Shown here piece after piece: positions 1-5,975 of a DNA stretch of 7,359 nucleotides; position 1 is the first letter of the stretch, and each line of letters begins with the position of its first letter. The translations under genes and the position numbers were made by a program. Below the pieces are notes generated by a model that did not search any database, was not told the origin of the DNA, and worked only from the letters and a program-made list of their open reading frames with translations. This stretch comes from an uncultured Porphyromonadaceae bacterium. GTDB taxonomy: Bacteria; Bacteroidota; Bacteroidia; Bacteroidales; Muribaculaceae. The stretch is from the NCBI GenBank assembly GCA_900548875.1, contig URMA01000120.1:1-7359 (forward strand), in the 5' to 3' direction.

Positions 1-94
1 CAGCCGCCAGCACCAAAAAGTATTCCGCCACTACCGTGGCAAGTATCCATAGCAGCCGTTCCGTCATGCCGGCTGTCAGAAAAGTGTTTTCCAT
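1..94 (-). CDS. N-terminus of a membrane protein (partial, runs off the left edge)
   Basis: The minus strand opens at an ATG (bases 94-92) and stays open to the window edge, giving 31 residues that begin MENTFLTAGMTERLLW. After about a dozen polar residues comes a run of hydrophobic ones (LLWILATVVAEYFLVLAA), consistent with a first transmembrane helix or an uncleaved signal anchor. A Bacteroidetes-type -7 element lies 17 bases upstream, which supports this start. The gene is divergent from the large secreted-protein gene to its right. Too little is visible to name a family; a polytopic membrane protein is the reasonable guess. The frame is short, so it could still be chance, but the start, promoter and hydrophobic profile agree. 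Confidence 0.55.
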   Translation of the reverse strand, partial: MENTFLTAGMTERLLWILATVVAEYFLVLAA

Positions 95-110
95 AGTCGT
101 GTCTTTTCCG

Positions 111-118
111 CAAAATTA
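111..118 (-). promoter_or_regulatory. Candidate Bacteroidetes -7 promoter element for the leftward membrane gene
   Basis: On the minus strand this reads TAATTTTG, a perfect match to the Bacteroidetes -7 consensus TAnnTTTG. It lies 17 bases before the ATG at 94, so the leader would be very short. I see no good TTTG -33 box at the usual 19-21 base distance, so the call rests on the -7 match and position alone. Confidence 0.4.
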
Positions 119-215
119 AGCCTCGCACTGCCCGTTTCCATGGGAAAAGGGGAAACAGGTGGATGTGTCAGAAATTAAGAATATTTCGATGATTATAATA
201 AATTTATTGCAAAAA

Positions 216-246
216 ATTGAATAATTAAAAAATATTTGTATATTTG
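216..246 (+). promoter_or_regulatory. Candidate promoter for the large secreted-protein gene
   Basis: A perfect -7 element TATATTTG (239-246) is preceded, across a 19-base spacer, by ATTG (216-219), a 3-of-4 match to the -33 box TTTG. This is the sigma-ABfr-type arrangement of Bacteroidetes. Transcription would start near 251-254 and leave a leader of about 80 bases before the ATG at 334. The surroundings are very AT-rich, so a chance match is possible. Confidence 0.45.
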
Positions 247-333
247 TTGCGACAGATATCATTCAAAAGCACATAATGGTTTTGTTGATATTGTTTCTAT
301 GTGGCTCTATTTGTAAACTTAAATTTTTATATT

Positions 334-2838
334 ATGCGAAACAGATTACTTTTTGCGACAATGTTCGCGGTTTTTTCAGTTCCTTTCGCCGTTCAGGCTG
401 AAGTACGGCAATTAAAATCAGTGGATTTGCCGTTGGAAGCAAATATGGTTACTTGCAATCCTGTAAAAGTGGTATTGCCCCAAGACAGAAACGTAAGACT
501 TGCGCCTGACAAGATTTTGAAAACAAAATCTGTAGGTGGCGGCTATGTGATGCAGATTGTTGAGACGAAACAGGGTTTCCGCTACAAACGTCTGCTGGAT
601 GCAAATAATCGTAACTTGCAGAAAACCGACAAACGGATATCGGCTCAAGTATCGGCTTCGCAGGATGGCGTTGCATTCAGCGAGGATTTTGAATCCTGGC
701 AGGATAGTTACGGCCTTGATTGGATTCCGGAAGGTTGGCAGGAAATCAATGCGCCGGACAATACAACGGATTTGGATCATAATGTAAACAATACGTGGTA
801 TGTGTATTATTCGGGAGGTATGGGTTTCCTTCCCATGACGCCCGACGGAGAGAAGGAAGCGTTTATTCACTTCTCTTACAACAGGGATGACCCCAACGAT
901 CCTGATAAAGTCATTGCTGCTGTGGATCAGGACGAATGGCTGATTACTCCGCTTATTTCCGTGGAAGAATATCAGGACCTCTACTTTGCAATGGCTTACG
1001 ACTATTCCAGCTGCTACGATTCGCAATATCTGGATTGGAGCACGATGATTTATAGTCAACGTGTGACCGTCTGCAACATGGAAGTTCTTGTTCAGGTGGA
1101 AGGCAGTTCGGAATGGGAAAGCATCCTCAATATGGAGCAGGACTATGCTTCAAAAATGAGCGATATGGAAGTGTTCGACAAAGGGTTCAGCTATGAGAAC
1201 TTTAAACTGGAACTTGACAAGTATGTAGGCAAAAAGATAAAGATAGCTTTCCGCTATATCCGCACGGGCGGTGATTTCTGTGGAAATTCTGTTTGTTTGG
1301 ATGCCGTTAAGGTGGCAACGCCTGCAACCGACGCTCTATATCAGCGTCCCGACGGAACATTCCTTGTTGGAACCAGCCGTGATTTCTATTCGGCTTCGAT
1401 TCCGATGATTTTTGGTCCGGCTTTTGCGGAAGTTACTTGGCAGAACAAGTCCAGCCAATATGCAACGGATTTCGAATGGCAGTATCAGACCGCGGAAGAA
1501 GGCGAAGTGGAAACCACTACGGAACGGGATTTGAAAGTGTCTTATCCGTTTGGATTGGTTTCTGTTCCAACCTTGCAGGCGAAGGCTGTTGGTTCACAGA
1601 CGACAAGTTATAAATATTCGGGTGTGGATGGTGACGGAAATGTCGTTGACGGAAATGTTTTATCAGGTGGAAGTCCGCTGTTTTATTTCCAGAATATCGG
1701 TGCTACGCAACTGGGGGCCGGCGAATATGACATTAATTTGGGATTGGCAGCATTGACTGCAGCTGAAGGTTCCTATTACTTTGGCAGCGGAGCGTATGAT
1801 ATTTTCTATAAGACGAACTATGGCTTGGGTACTGTCGTTTCAGCTCCGTATTCAAAATATGTCATTGAAAGTGTTTGGATTCCGTTCTATCGCTTGAGTG
1901 CAGACCCCGATGTGGAATTTACTCTTTCCGTTTACACGAAGGATGAATTCGGTGACTGGGAAAAGATGGCCACTTCTACATGCAAAATGGCCGACGTAAA
2001 GCAGGAATCTGTGCCCGGTATTGATCCTTACATTATGGAATTCACTGATTTTAAGATGGAAGGAATGGAACTTGCTCTTAGCGAACTGGAAATTGATTCC
2101 GAAATCATGGTGGAAGTGGAAGGTTTTGATCAGGAAGGAGTGAAAGAATATTGCCCGTTAAATCAGGGAGAGAACAGTCCGGTGAAACAAACCGGTTCAT
2201 TTGTTCTCCAAAAGGAAACTTTTGGTCAAACGGTTTATAAATACAGAACCAATGTTTCCGATTTGCTCGTCAATTACTATTGTCCGTTCTTGATTAACTT
2301 CGATGCTTTCTATTCATTTATCCATGCTGACGAATCGGTGATTTATGTAAATAAAGAAGGAGGCAGCAAGGATGTCCTGATTGATGTTCCGTATGAAGCG
2401 GCTTTAGTGGAAGTTGATGATTATACTGTTCCTTTCCCGGAATGGCTATCCGTTGAAGTGAGTGATACGGATATGCCTAAGGTGAAATTGACAGCTACGG
2501 TTGCGCCTCTTCCGGCAGGCGAAACGGAACGCAGGTTTGCATTCAACGTATCAGTTCCGGGTGCCGACCCGTTGAAAATGGAGGTGGTACAGACTTCTGA
2601 AAGCAGTGTTGCCAGCGTTTCTCAGCAGGCTGTCCGTGTTGTCAGAAACGGCGACAGTTGGCAAATCAGCTATCCGCAGGGATACGAATCAGTAAGCGTA
2701 GTCAATATGTCAGGTTTGAAACTGGCCGACTATCAATTGTTAGAAAGCGGAACATTCCTCGTCCCGGCATCCGATTTTGCCCGCGGTGTTTATCTGTTGG
2801 TATTCAACAATGGTGACGTTATAAAAGTGGTGAAATAG
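334..2838 (+). CDS. Exported choice-of-anchor-J protein with a C-terminal type IX secretion sorting domain
   Basis: This gene encodes 834 residues. Residues 1-22 form a classic signal peptide: Arg at 2 and 4, a hydrophobic core, and cleavage after VQA. The reading frame extends back to a GTG at 301, but that would put 11 extra residues before the signal peptide, so I chose the ATG at 334. Residues about 113-328 resemble a choice-of-anchor-J / cleaved-adhesin domain, with the FSEDFES opening, WLITPLIS at 202-209, KIKIAFRY at 301-308 and CLDAVKV at 321-327. Residues about 667-756 look like a BACON or related Ig-like domain (IYVNKEGG..., PEWLSV..., MEVVQ). Residues about 767-834 fit a type A T9SS sorting domain and end in GVYLLVFNNGDVIKVVK. 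I infer export by Sec and then transfer to the surface by T9SS, as an adhesin or binding protein. No protease catalytic motif is visible. The middle (330-665) is unassigned. A terminator follows directly, so the gene is probably monocistronic. Confidence 0.85.
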   Translation: MRNRLLFATMFAVFSVPFAVQAEVRQLKSVDLPLEANMVTCNPVKVVLPQDRNVRLAPDKILKTKSVGGGYVMQIVETKQGFRYKRLLDANNRNLQKTDKRISAQVSASQDGVAFSEDFESWQDSYGLDWIPEGWQEINAPDNTTDLDHNVNNTWYVYYSGGMGFLPMTPDGEKEAFIHFSYNRDDPNDPDKVIAAVDQDEWLITPLISVEEYQDLYFAMAYDYSSCYDSQYLDWSTMIYSQRVTVCNMEVLVQVEGSSEWESILNMEQDYASKMSDMEVFDKGFSYENFKLELDKYVGKKIKIAFRYIRTGGDFCGNSVCLDAVKVATPATDALYQRPDGTFLVGTSRDFYSASIPMIFGPAFAEVTWQNKSSQYATDFEWQYQTAEEGEVETTTERDLKVSYPFGLVSVPTLQAKAVGSQTTSYKYSGVDGDGNVVDGNVLSGGSPLFYFQNIGATQLGAGEYDINLGLAALTAAEGSYYFGSGAYDIFYKTNYGLGTVVSAPYSKYVIESVWIPFYRLSADPDVEFTLSVYTKDEFGDWEKMATSTCKMADVKQESVPGIDPYIMEFTDFKMEGMELALSELEIDSEIMVEVEGFDQEGVKEYCPLNQGENSPVKQTGSFVLQKETFGQTVYKYRTNVSDLLVNYYCPFLINFDAFYSFIHADESVIYVNKEGGSKDVLIDVPYEAALVEVDDYTVPFPEWLSVEVSDTDMPKVKLTATVAPLPAGETERRFAFNVSVPGADPLKMEVVQTSESSVASVSQQAVRVVRNGDSWQISYPQGYESVSVVNMSGLKLADYQLLESGTFLVPASDFARGVYLLVFNNGDVIKVVK

Positions 2839-2856
2839 TGTGGTTGACATGGTTAG

Positions 2857-2884
2857 AAAAGGCTGCTGAAAGGCAGCCTTTTTT
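2857..2884 (+). terminator. Rho-independent terminator behind the secreted-protein gene
   Basis: A perfect 10-bp stem (AAAAGGCTGC at 2857-2866 with GCAGCCTTTT at 2873-2882) has a six-base loop, TGAAAG, that can be read as a GAAA tetraloop closed by a U-G pair. The stem runs into six T residues (2879-2884). It begins 19 bases after the stop codon. The opposite strand also ends in four T residues, so it may work weakly against leftward transcription too. Confidence 0.9.
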
Positions 2885-3145
2885 ATGGGAAAGTTTTGAG
2901 ATGTGCTGTTTCGAAAATTTCCGTAGTCGGATTTTACGATTATTCCGGCGATTTTCTGAAACTCTGGATATGGAATATTGCTATTTGAAATTAAGCGATT
3001 TAGAAGAATAACCTTGTTATTGGGTAATGATTAGGCAACCGTTCTGATTGCCGTAGTCTGTATCGTTTTGTTTGTTCGGGTAACTCTTGTTCTGCAAAAA
3101 TAATACAACTTTAATGCTAAGTTAAAGCTACCATAATATTACAGA
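2885..3145. other. Gap between convergent genes, no gene seen
   Basis: This is the remainder of the 307-base gap between the secreted-protein gene and the exonuclease gene. I find no convincing start codon or open frame on either strand and no RNA gene. It contains one copy of the 18-bp flanking repeat (2941-2958), a minus-strand TATTTTTG (3094-3101) that matches the -7 consensus but points into empty DNA, and a weak A/T-only hairpin (3109-3114 with 3122-3127) 19 bases after the exonuclease stop that may help end its transcript. The minus strand of 2885-2970 has a protein-like but startless frame, possibly a remnant. Confidence 0.5.
2941..2958 (+). repeat. Imperfect 18-bp direct repeat, left copy
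   Basis: TATTCCGGCGATTTTCTG here matches TATTCCAGAGATTTTCTG at 5945-5962 in 16 of 18 positions, in the same orientation and about 3.0 kb away. The two copies bracket the AT-rich minus-strand gene cluster. They could be scars of an insertion, pieces of a dispersed repeat, or coincidence. Confidence 0.4.
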
Positions 3146-3646
3146 TTAAAAATTCAATATTTTTATGGCTATTTGCGCGCAAGCTTCAGCATCCGCCAAC
3201 GCATGATGATGGTTTTCCAAATCATAGCCACAGTATTGTGCCACGGTTTGAAGTTGGTGATTTGGAAGTTTATTGCCCAAAATAGTTCTTGAAGCCCTGC
3301 AAGTGCAGTAGAATGTATAATTTGGGTATGGCATTCCATATGCGTGAAAAACTGCCTTCAGACAACTTTCATCAAATGGACTATTGTGTGCGACCAATGG
3401 CAGTTCTCCTATTAGCGGACTAATCTTTGCCCATACCTCAGGGAAATTGGGAGCCGATTGAGTGGAATCAATCGTCAAGCCATGAACTTGCGTGTTCCAA
3501 TATGAGTAATAATTGGGCACTGGGTGGATAAGACTATAGAACTTGTTTACAATCTCATTATCCCTTACAACAATGACTCCAACACTGCATACGCTTGATC
3601 GACACTGATTAGCAGTTTCAAAGTCAATTGCCACAAAGCTTTTCAT
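3146..3646 (-). CDS. DEDDh-family 3'-5' exonuclease (DnaQ / RNase T-like)
   Basis: This encodes 166 residues, about the size of a stand-alone DnaQ-like exonuclease domain. All three Exo motifs are present. Exo I is FVAIDFETAN, with metal-binding Asp8 and Glu10. Exo II is VAHNSPFDESCL, with Asp92. Exo III is HHALADAEA, with His147 and Asp152, which defines the DEDDh subclass. The family removes nucleotides from DNA or RNA 3' ends with two metal ions; the substrate here cannot be told. I chose the ATG at 3646 because an AGGAAA sits about 6 bases upstream and the protein then begins MKSFVAIDFETAN. An ATG at 3664 would add six residues (MTQEIK) but has no ribosome site. The gene starts 27 bases after the stop of the membrane protein gene, so the two are probably co-transcribed. 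It has no polymerase, helicase or GIY-YIG domain attached. Repair or RNA trimming in the cytosol, or a nuclease role in an accessory system, are both possible. Confidence 0.88.
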   Translation of the reverse strand: MKSFVAIDFETANQCRSSVCSVGVIVVRDNEIVNKFYSLIHPVPNYYSYWNTQVHGLTIDSTQSAPNFPEVWAKISPLIGELPLVAHNSPFDESCLKAVFHAYGMPYPNYTFYCTCRASRTILGNKLPNHQLQTVAQYCGYDLENHHHALADAEACAQIAIKILNF

Positions 3647-3673
3647 CTTGATTTCCTGTGTCATGTTAGGCAG

Positions 3674-5122
3674 TCAGCCGGTTATTTTCTCAATCCAATA
3701 TTTTACTCTTTCAGAAATGACACTTGCATCAGTAGACGGCACGACATCCAAGACAACATATCCGTCTGCATTTATCTCTTTGTCTTGACATCCAATACGC
3801 TTTAAAGTGCTCTTCAATAAATCCATATTGTCTTTTCGATTGGCAAACTGTATCAGGACTTTACCACTTGTCCCATCTTCCATAATATCCATATAGGGAG
3901 TTCCTTCTTCTTCTGAATTCAGTTCACAAGCTAATATGTCCCAATACCAAATAAATATATTCCAATTATCATGAGAACCAACTTCATTTTTCCATGTCGC
4001 AGTACGATAATGACGGCTAATTCTATTTTTCAGTGTCTCTACATTTTCTATAATATATCGTTGCAATTCTTTATCAGACTTAAACGTCTCCACAAATTTC
4101 CCTTCAGCGATATTGTCATACGGTTCTGATAAGTATTGCCACCATTTACCATAACTTCTACGTCCTCCTTTTTCCCATTTCAAGGGTTTAGAGAAATCAG
4201 AATCTCCATCATATTGTGCTTGAATATAATAATGCCCTTGCCAAAATCCGACATCAATAACTCCGGGATTCCCATTTTTATTTTCCATACGGAAACCATC
4301 ATATTGGTCAGACATTCCTTCAATATACCAACCCTCTTCATTCCATTTAGATAAGGAACAATCCCATACGCTTGTATCTTCCATATTGACTGTTTTTGAT
4401 TGCTGTTCGGTATCTTTTTCATTGGATTTAATAACAGAAGAAGTTCCTGTATTTGTGTTTAGCAAATTAGAAAGTACATTTAAGTCAACCAATATACGTT
4501 GTGGTTCTTGTTCTATATCACGATTATTACTTTTAGCATTACGATAAGCATCTGAGAAATTTTCCAATGTATTTCGTTTATGTTTGCCGTCAAATATAAA
4601 ATCGTCACGATACAAGTCTTTTCTGAACGCTTCTACAATACAGAAAAGATTGTCTAATAAAGGGTCTGGTGAACCACTCTTATTTTTACGGTCCAAGTTT
4701 TCTCCTTCTTCATCAGGGCAGCAATATTCAATAAGCTCTTTGACCGCATTGCTGACTATCGCTATGTATTTCGAATCACAGTGCATTGCCACATAGGAAG
4801 TCTGAAATTCGAGACGGATTTTTTCTTCATCTGAAAGGCTATGGTCTTTGATTACATCACATAAGGTATGAAGGTAGTCTTGATAAATCAGAAGTTTCTC
4901 CCCAAAAATTTTGGCATCTCTCGCACGTTCTACATCATCATCGCTCTGACCTTTTAGAAGTATCATTGTTATAACTGCGGTAATAATGACACCTAAAACT
5001 GCCGCAAACATTTCATACCAAAGTTCTTTACCTGTAAACAATCTCAAATATACGGCAAAGAAACACGCTATGACAACCAATATTGCTACAACAAAAATGG
5101 CTTTTCTCTGTGTTAGTTTCAT
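3674..5122 (-). CDS. Two-helix membrane-anchored protein of unknown function
   Basis: This encodes 482 residues from the ATG at 5122. A TTG at 5134 would add four residues but looks less likely. I do not recognise a named family. Two hydrophobic segments lie near residues 8-28 and 38-56, separated by a short loop, and are followed by KGQSDDDVERARD. This suggests a helical hairpin with the large C-terminal part in the cytoplasm. Residues about 60-210 are charged and helical in character. A polar, Asn/Ser/Thr-rich linker follows at about 210-250. A distinct C-terminal domain starts near Trp253 and is rich in aromatics, with GFWQGHYYIQAQYDGDSDF, RRSYGKWWQYL and, from Trp387, NIFIWYWDILACEL. It ends with an alternating beta/alpha pattern, including GKVLIQFANRKDN. 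No Walker, HEPN or clear nuclease signature is visible. The AT-rich gene lies between a repeat protein and an exonuclease on the same strand. A membrane-tethered sensor or effector is inferred from this layout only. Confidence 0.85.
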   Translation of the reverse strand: MKLTQRKAIFVVAILVVIACFFAVYLRLFTGKELWYEMFAAVLGVIITAVITMILLKGQSDDDVERARDAKIFGEKLLIYQDYLHTLCDVIKDHSLSDEEKIRLEFQTSYVAMHCDSKYIAIVSNAVKELIEYCCPDEEGENLDRKNKSGSPDPLLDNLFCIVEAFRKDLYRDDFIFDGKHKRNTLENFSDAYRNAKSNNRDIEQEPQRILVDLNVLSNLLNTNTGTSSVIKSNEKDTEQQSKTVNMEDTSVWDCSLSKWNEEGWYIEGMSDQYDGFRMENKNGNPGVIDVGFWQGHYYIQAQYDGDSDFSKPLKWEKGGRRSYGKWWQYLSEPYDNIAEGKFVETFKSDKELQRYIIENVETLKNRISRHYRTATWKNEVGSHDNWNIFIWYWDILACELNSEEEGTPYMDIMEDGTSGKVLIQFANRKDNMDLLKSTLKRIGCQDKEINADGYVVLDVVPSTDASVISERVKYWIEKITG

Positions 5123-5135
5123 AAGAAAATGCAAT

Positions 5136-5177
5136 TAATGAGAGTGTGCGTGTGAATAACAACGCACACTCTCGTTA
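5136..5177 (-). promoter_or_regulatory. Strong inverted repeat between the repeat-protein and membrane-protein genes
   Basis: GAGAGTGTGCGT (5140-5151) and ACGCACACTCTC (5162-5173) form a perfect 12-bp stem with a 10-base loop. Outside it come one imperfect position (5139/5174) and three more A-T pairs, reaching 5136-5177. It fills most of the gap between the stop of the 101-residue gene (5192) and the ATG at 5122. No uninterrupted T run follows on the minus strand (the sequence after the stem is ATTAATTGCATTTTC), so it is not a textbook terminator. It may be a partial terminator, an RNA processing or stability element, a 5' leader structure, or a protein-binding palindrome. Confidence 0.6.
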
Positions 5178-5191
5178 TTAGATTAAACCGG

Positions 5192-5497
5192 TTATTCCCA
5201 ACGACGACTTATTTCTTTAAAGAATCTATCCATCGTATATATCATTTTGTTTTTTCTGAAATTTACAGAATTCCCAGCAATACTGCGAAATTCGCCCAAA
5301 CTACTTACCCAATTACGAGCAATTTCTTTGCATCGTTCATCATAAGAATAATACATATTGTTTTTACGGAATACCATAAACGTACCGCTAAAACCTACTA
5401 AATCGCCAAGAGAACTATCCCAATTACGGGAAATCTCTTTACCATACTCATCCAGAACACAGTACATTTTGTTTTTTAAAACAACATCTGAAATCAT
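5192..5497 (-). CDS. Small protein of three tandem 37-residue repeats
   Basis: This encodes 101 residues with no signal peptide or membrane segment, probably cytosolic. Its body is a tandem repeat with a period of exactly 37 residues. Unit starts are Lys8, Lys45 and Lys82, each opening KN-K/N-M followed by aromatics and an acidic residue. Each then has KEI-S/A-R-x-W, with Trp at 26, 63 and 100. Units 1 and 2 continue SSLG-E/D...G, but unit 3 ends one residue after its Trp, so the protein holds two full units and a partial third. A short beta-rich repeat fold, perhaps propeller-like, is a guess. I know no function. I chose the ATG at 5497 because a strong GGAGGA lies 7 bases upstream; an ATG at 5512 would add five residues (MEEIA), but that site itself contains the ribosome-binding sequence. 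It is first of three minus-strand genes, followed by a hairpin and the membrane protein gene. Confidence 0.75.
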   Translation of the reverse strand: MISDVVLKNKMYCVLDEYGKEISRNWDSSLGDLVGFSGTFMVFRKNNMYYSYDERCKEIARNWVSSLGEFRSIAGNSVNFRKNKMIYTMDRFFKEISRRWE

Positions 5498-5504
5498 TGC
5501 TATT

Positions 5505-5510
5505 TCCTCC
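5505..5510 (-). promoter_or_regulatory. Shine-Dalgarno site that decides the start of the repeat protein
   Basis: The minus strand reads GGAGGA here, 7 bases before the ATG at 5497. It overlaps the alternative ATG at 5512-5510, so initiation at 5497 is favoured. A site this strong is uncommon in Bacteroidetes, which often lack one. Confidence 0.55.
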
Positions 5511-5550
5511 ATGCCTACCAGTTCCTTCTTGGCTTTACTTATTAAATAAT

Positions 5551-5640
5551 GAAGCGTGGAACTGCAATGCTACTATGTCTTAAGTCGGAGGTCGTTGGAA
5601 TAACCTTTGTCCAGGATATGGTAATAGTTGCCCACGCTTC
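5551..5640. repeat. 9-bp inverted repeat enclosing 72 bases
   Basis: GAAGCGTGG (5551-5559) and CCACGCTTC (5632-5640) are perfect reverse complements. The distance is long for a simple hairpin, but the two arms could close a structured RNA. The core ACGCTTC occurs once more, as a direct copy, at 5714-5720. Chance is a real alternative. Confidence 0.35.
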
Positions 5641-5737
5641 GCATGAGAACCACTATGCCGTCTCTCTGAATAAGTATTGAATTTCCTACGTTCCAAGCTT
5701 AGAGATAAGCATAACGCTTCTTTATTTTCTTATACAT
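5573..5737 (-). pseudogene. Possible short gene interrupted by one in-frame stop
   Basis: Reading the minus strand from the ATG at 5737 gives 12 residues (MYKKIKKRYAYL), a TAA at 5701-5699, and then 41 more residues in the same frame to a TAG at 5575-5573. The part after the TAA reads like real protein: AWNVGNSILIQRDGIVV followed by LMRSVGNYYHILDKGYSND. A -7 promoter match lies 29 bases upstream of the ATG. A nonsense mutation in a 54-residue gene would explain this. The downstream half could also start at the ATG at 5644 as a 23-residue peptide. I do not recognise the protein, and the region could instead be a structured RNA. Confidence 0.3.
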
Positions 5738-5765
5738 TTTGGAAAGAGTTGCCTCTATCTAATTA

Positions 5766-5773
5766 CAAAAATA
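5766..5773 (-). promoter_or_regulatory. Candidate -7 promoter element for the minus-strand cluster
   Basis: The minus strand reads TATTTTTG, a perfect TAnnTTTG match. A TTAG 20 bases upstream is a 3-of-4 match to the -33 box. It would drive the broken frame at 5737-5573 and, by read-through, the repeat-protein gene. I saw no perfect -7 match closer to 5497. The AT-rich background lowers confidence. Confidence 0.35.
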
Positions 5774-5944
5774 CAAAAAGTTGTGATATGATACTAATTA
5801 TCAAGGGCTTTATTTGGACATTACAATTTAAAGTTTCTGTCTTGTTGGTAATCTTTAGTTGTAGAATCTGCTTAGTTTTTGCGGTTTTATCATTATTCTT
5901 TAATTATTAAATTCTGTTGCGTTAATCTGCTGCAATTCGGTGGA

Positions 5945-5962
5945 TATTCCAGAGATTTTCTG
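5945..5962 (+). repeat. Imperfect 18-bp direct repeat, right copy
   Basis: TATTCCAGAGATTTTCTG matches the copy at 2941-2958 in 16 of 18 positions in the same orientation. It ends at the base just before the -7 element in front of aroA, so any insertion using this site would sit at the edge of the aroA promoter. Confidence 0.4.
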
Positions 5963-5970
5963 TAAGTTTG
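5963..5970 (+). promoter_or_regulatory. Candidate -7 promoter element immediately before aroA
   Basis: TAAGTTTG is a perfect match to TAnnTTTG and ends five bases before the aroA ATG at 5976. If used, the transcript would begin at or next to the start codon, making the message leaderless or nearly so. No good -33 box is visible at 19-21 bases. Other candidates upstream (5873-5881 and others) are off by one position. Confidence 0.35.
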
Positions 5971-5975
5971 TGGTT

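Larger units (their letters stand above)
5498..5975. other. Divergent intergenic region, no confident intact gene
   Basis: This 478-base region separates the minus-strand cluster from aroA. It has two parts. Bases about 5550-5700 have a more even base composition and hold a protein-like broken frame on the minus strand, plus a 9-bp inverted repeat. Bases about 5701-5940 are strongly AT-rich with no codon-like pattern. A plus-strand frame at 5677-5910 is open but reads as low-complexity hydrophobic sequence typical of AT-rich DNA. The region must carry the promoter of aroA and probably that of the minus-strand cluster. No tRNA or rRNA sequence is seen. Confidence 0.5.

Noticed and set aside
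301..333. Upstream GTG start for the secreted protein
   Set aside because: It would place 11 hydrophobic residues before a complete, well-formed signal peptide that begins at the ATG at 334.
418..1059. 213-codon open frame on the minus strand opposite the secreted-protein gene
   Set aside because: It lies entirely inside a gene with a clear signal peptide and domains, and its translation shows no family features.
2921..3060. CCGTAGTC repeated at 2921 and 3051
   Set aside because: The shared core is short and its surroundings differ, so chance is the simplest explanation.
3109..3127. Hairpin CTTTAA / TTAAAG as a terminator for the exonuclease gene
   Set aside because: The stem is only six pairs, almost all A-T, in AT-rich DNA. 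A role is possible but not supported enough to list as a terminator.
3146..5497. Calling the minus-strand trio a toxin-antitoxin, retron or CRISPR-linked system
   Set aside because: There is no reverse transcriptase, no CRISPR repeat array, no Cas protein and no recognisable toxin or antitoxin fold; only a general accessory-cassette layout is supported.
5677..5910. 77-codon plus-strand frame with a hydrophobic C-terminal half
   Set aside because: The DNA is AT-rich and the translation low in complexity; it has no ribosome site and overlaps the more protein-like minus-strand frame at 5573-5737.
5917..5935. TTGC-N11-GCAA palindrome upstream of aroA as an operator
   Set aside because: The four-base arms are expected by chance, and no known regulator site matches.
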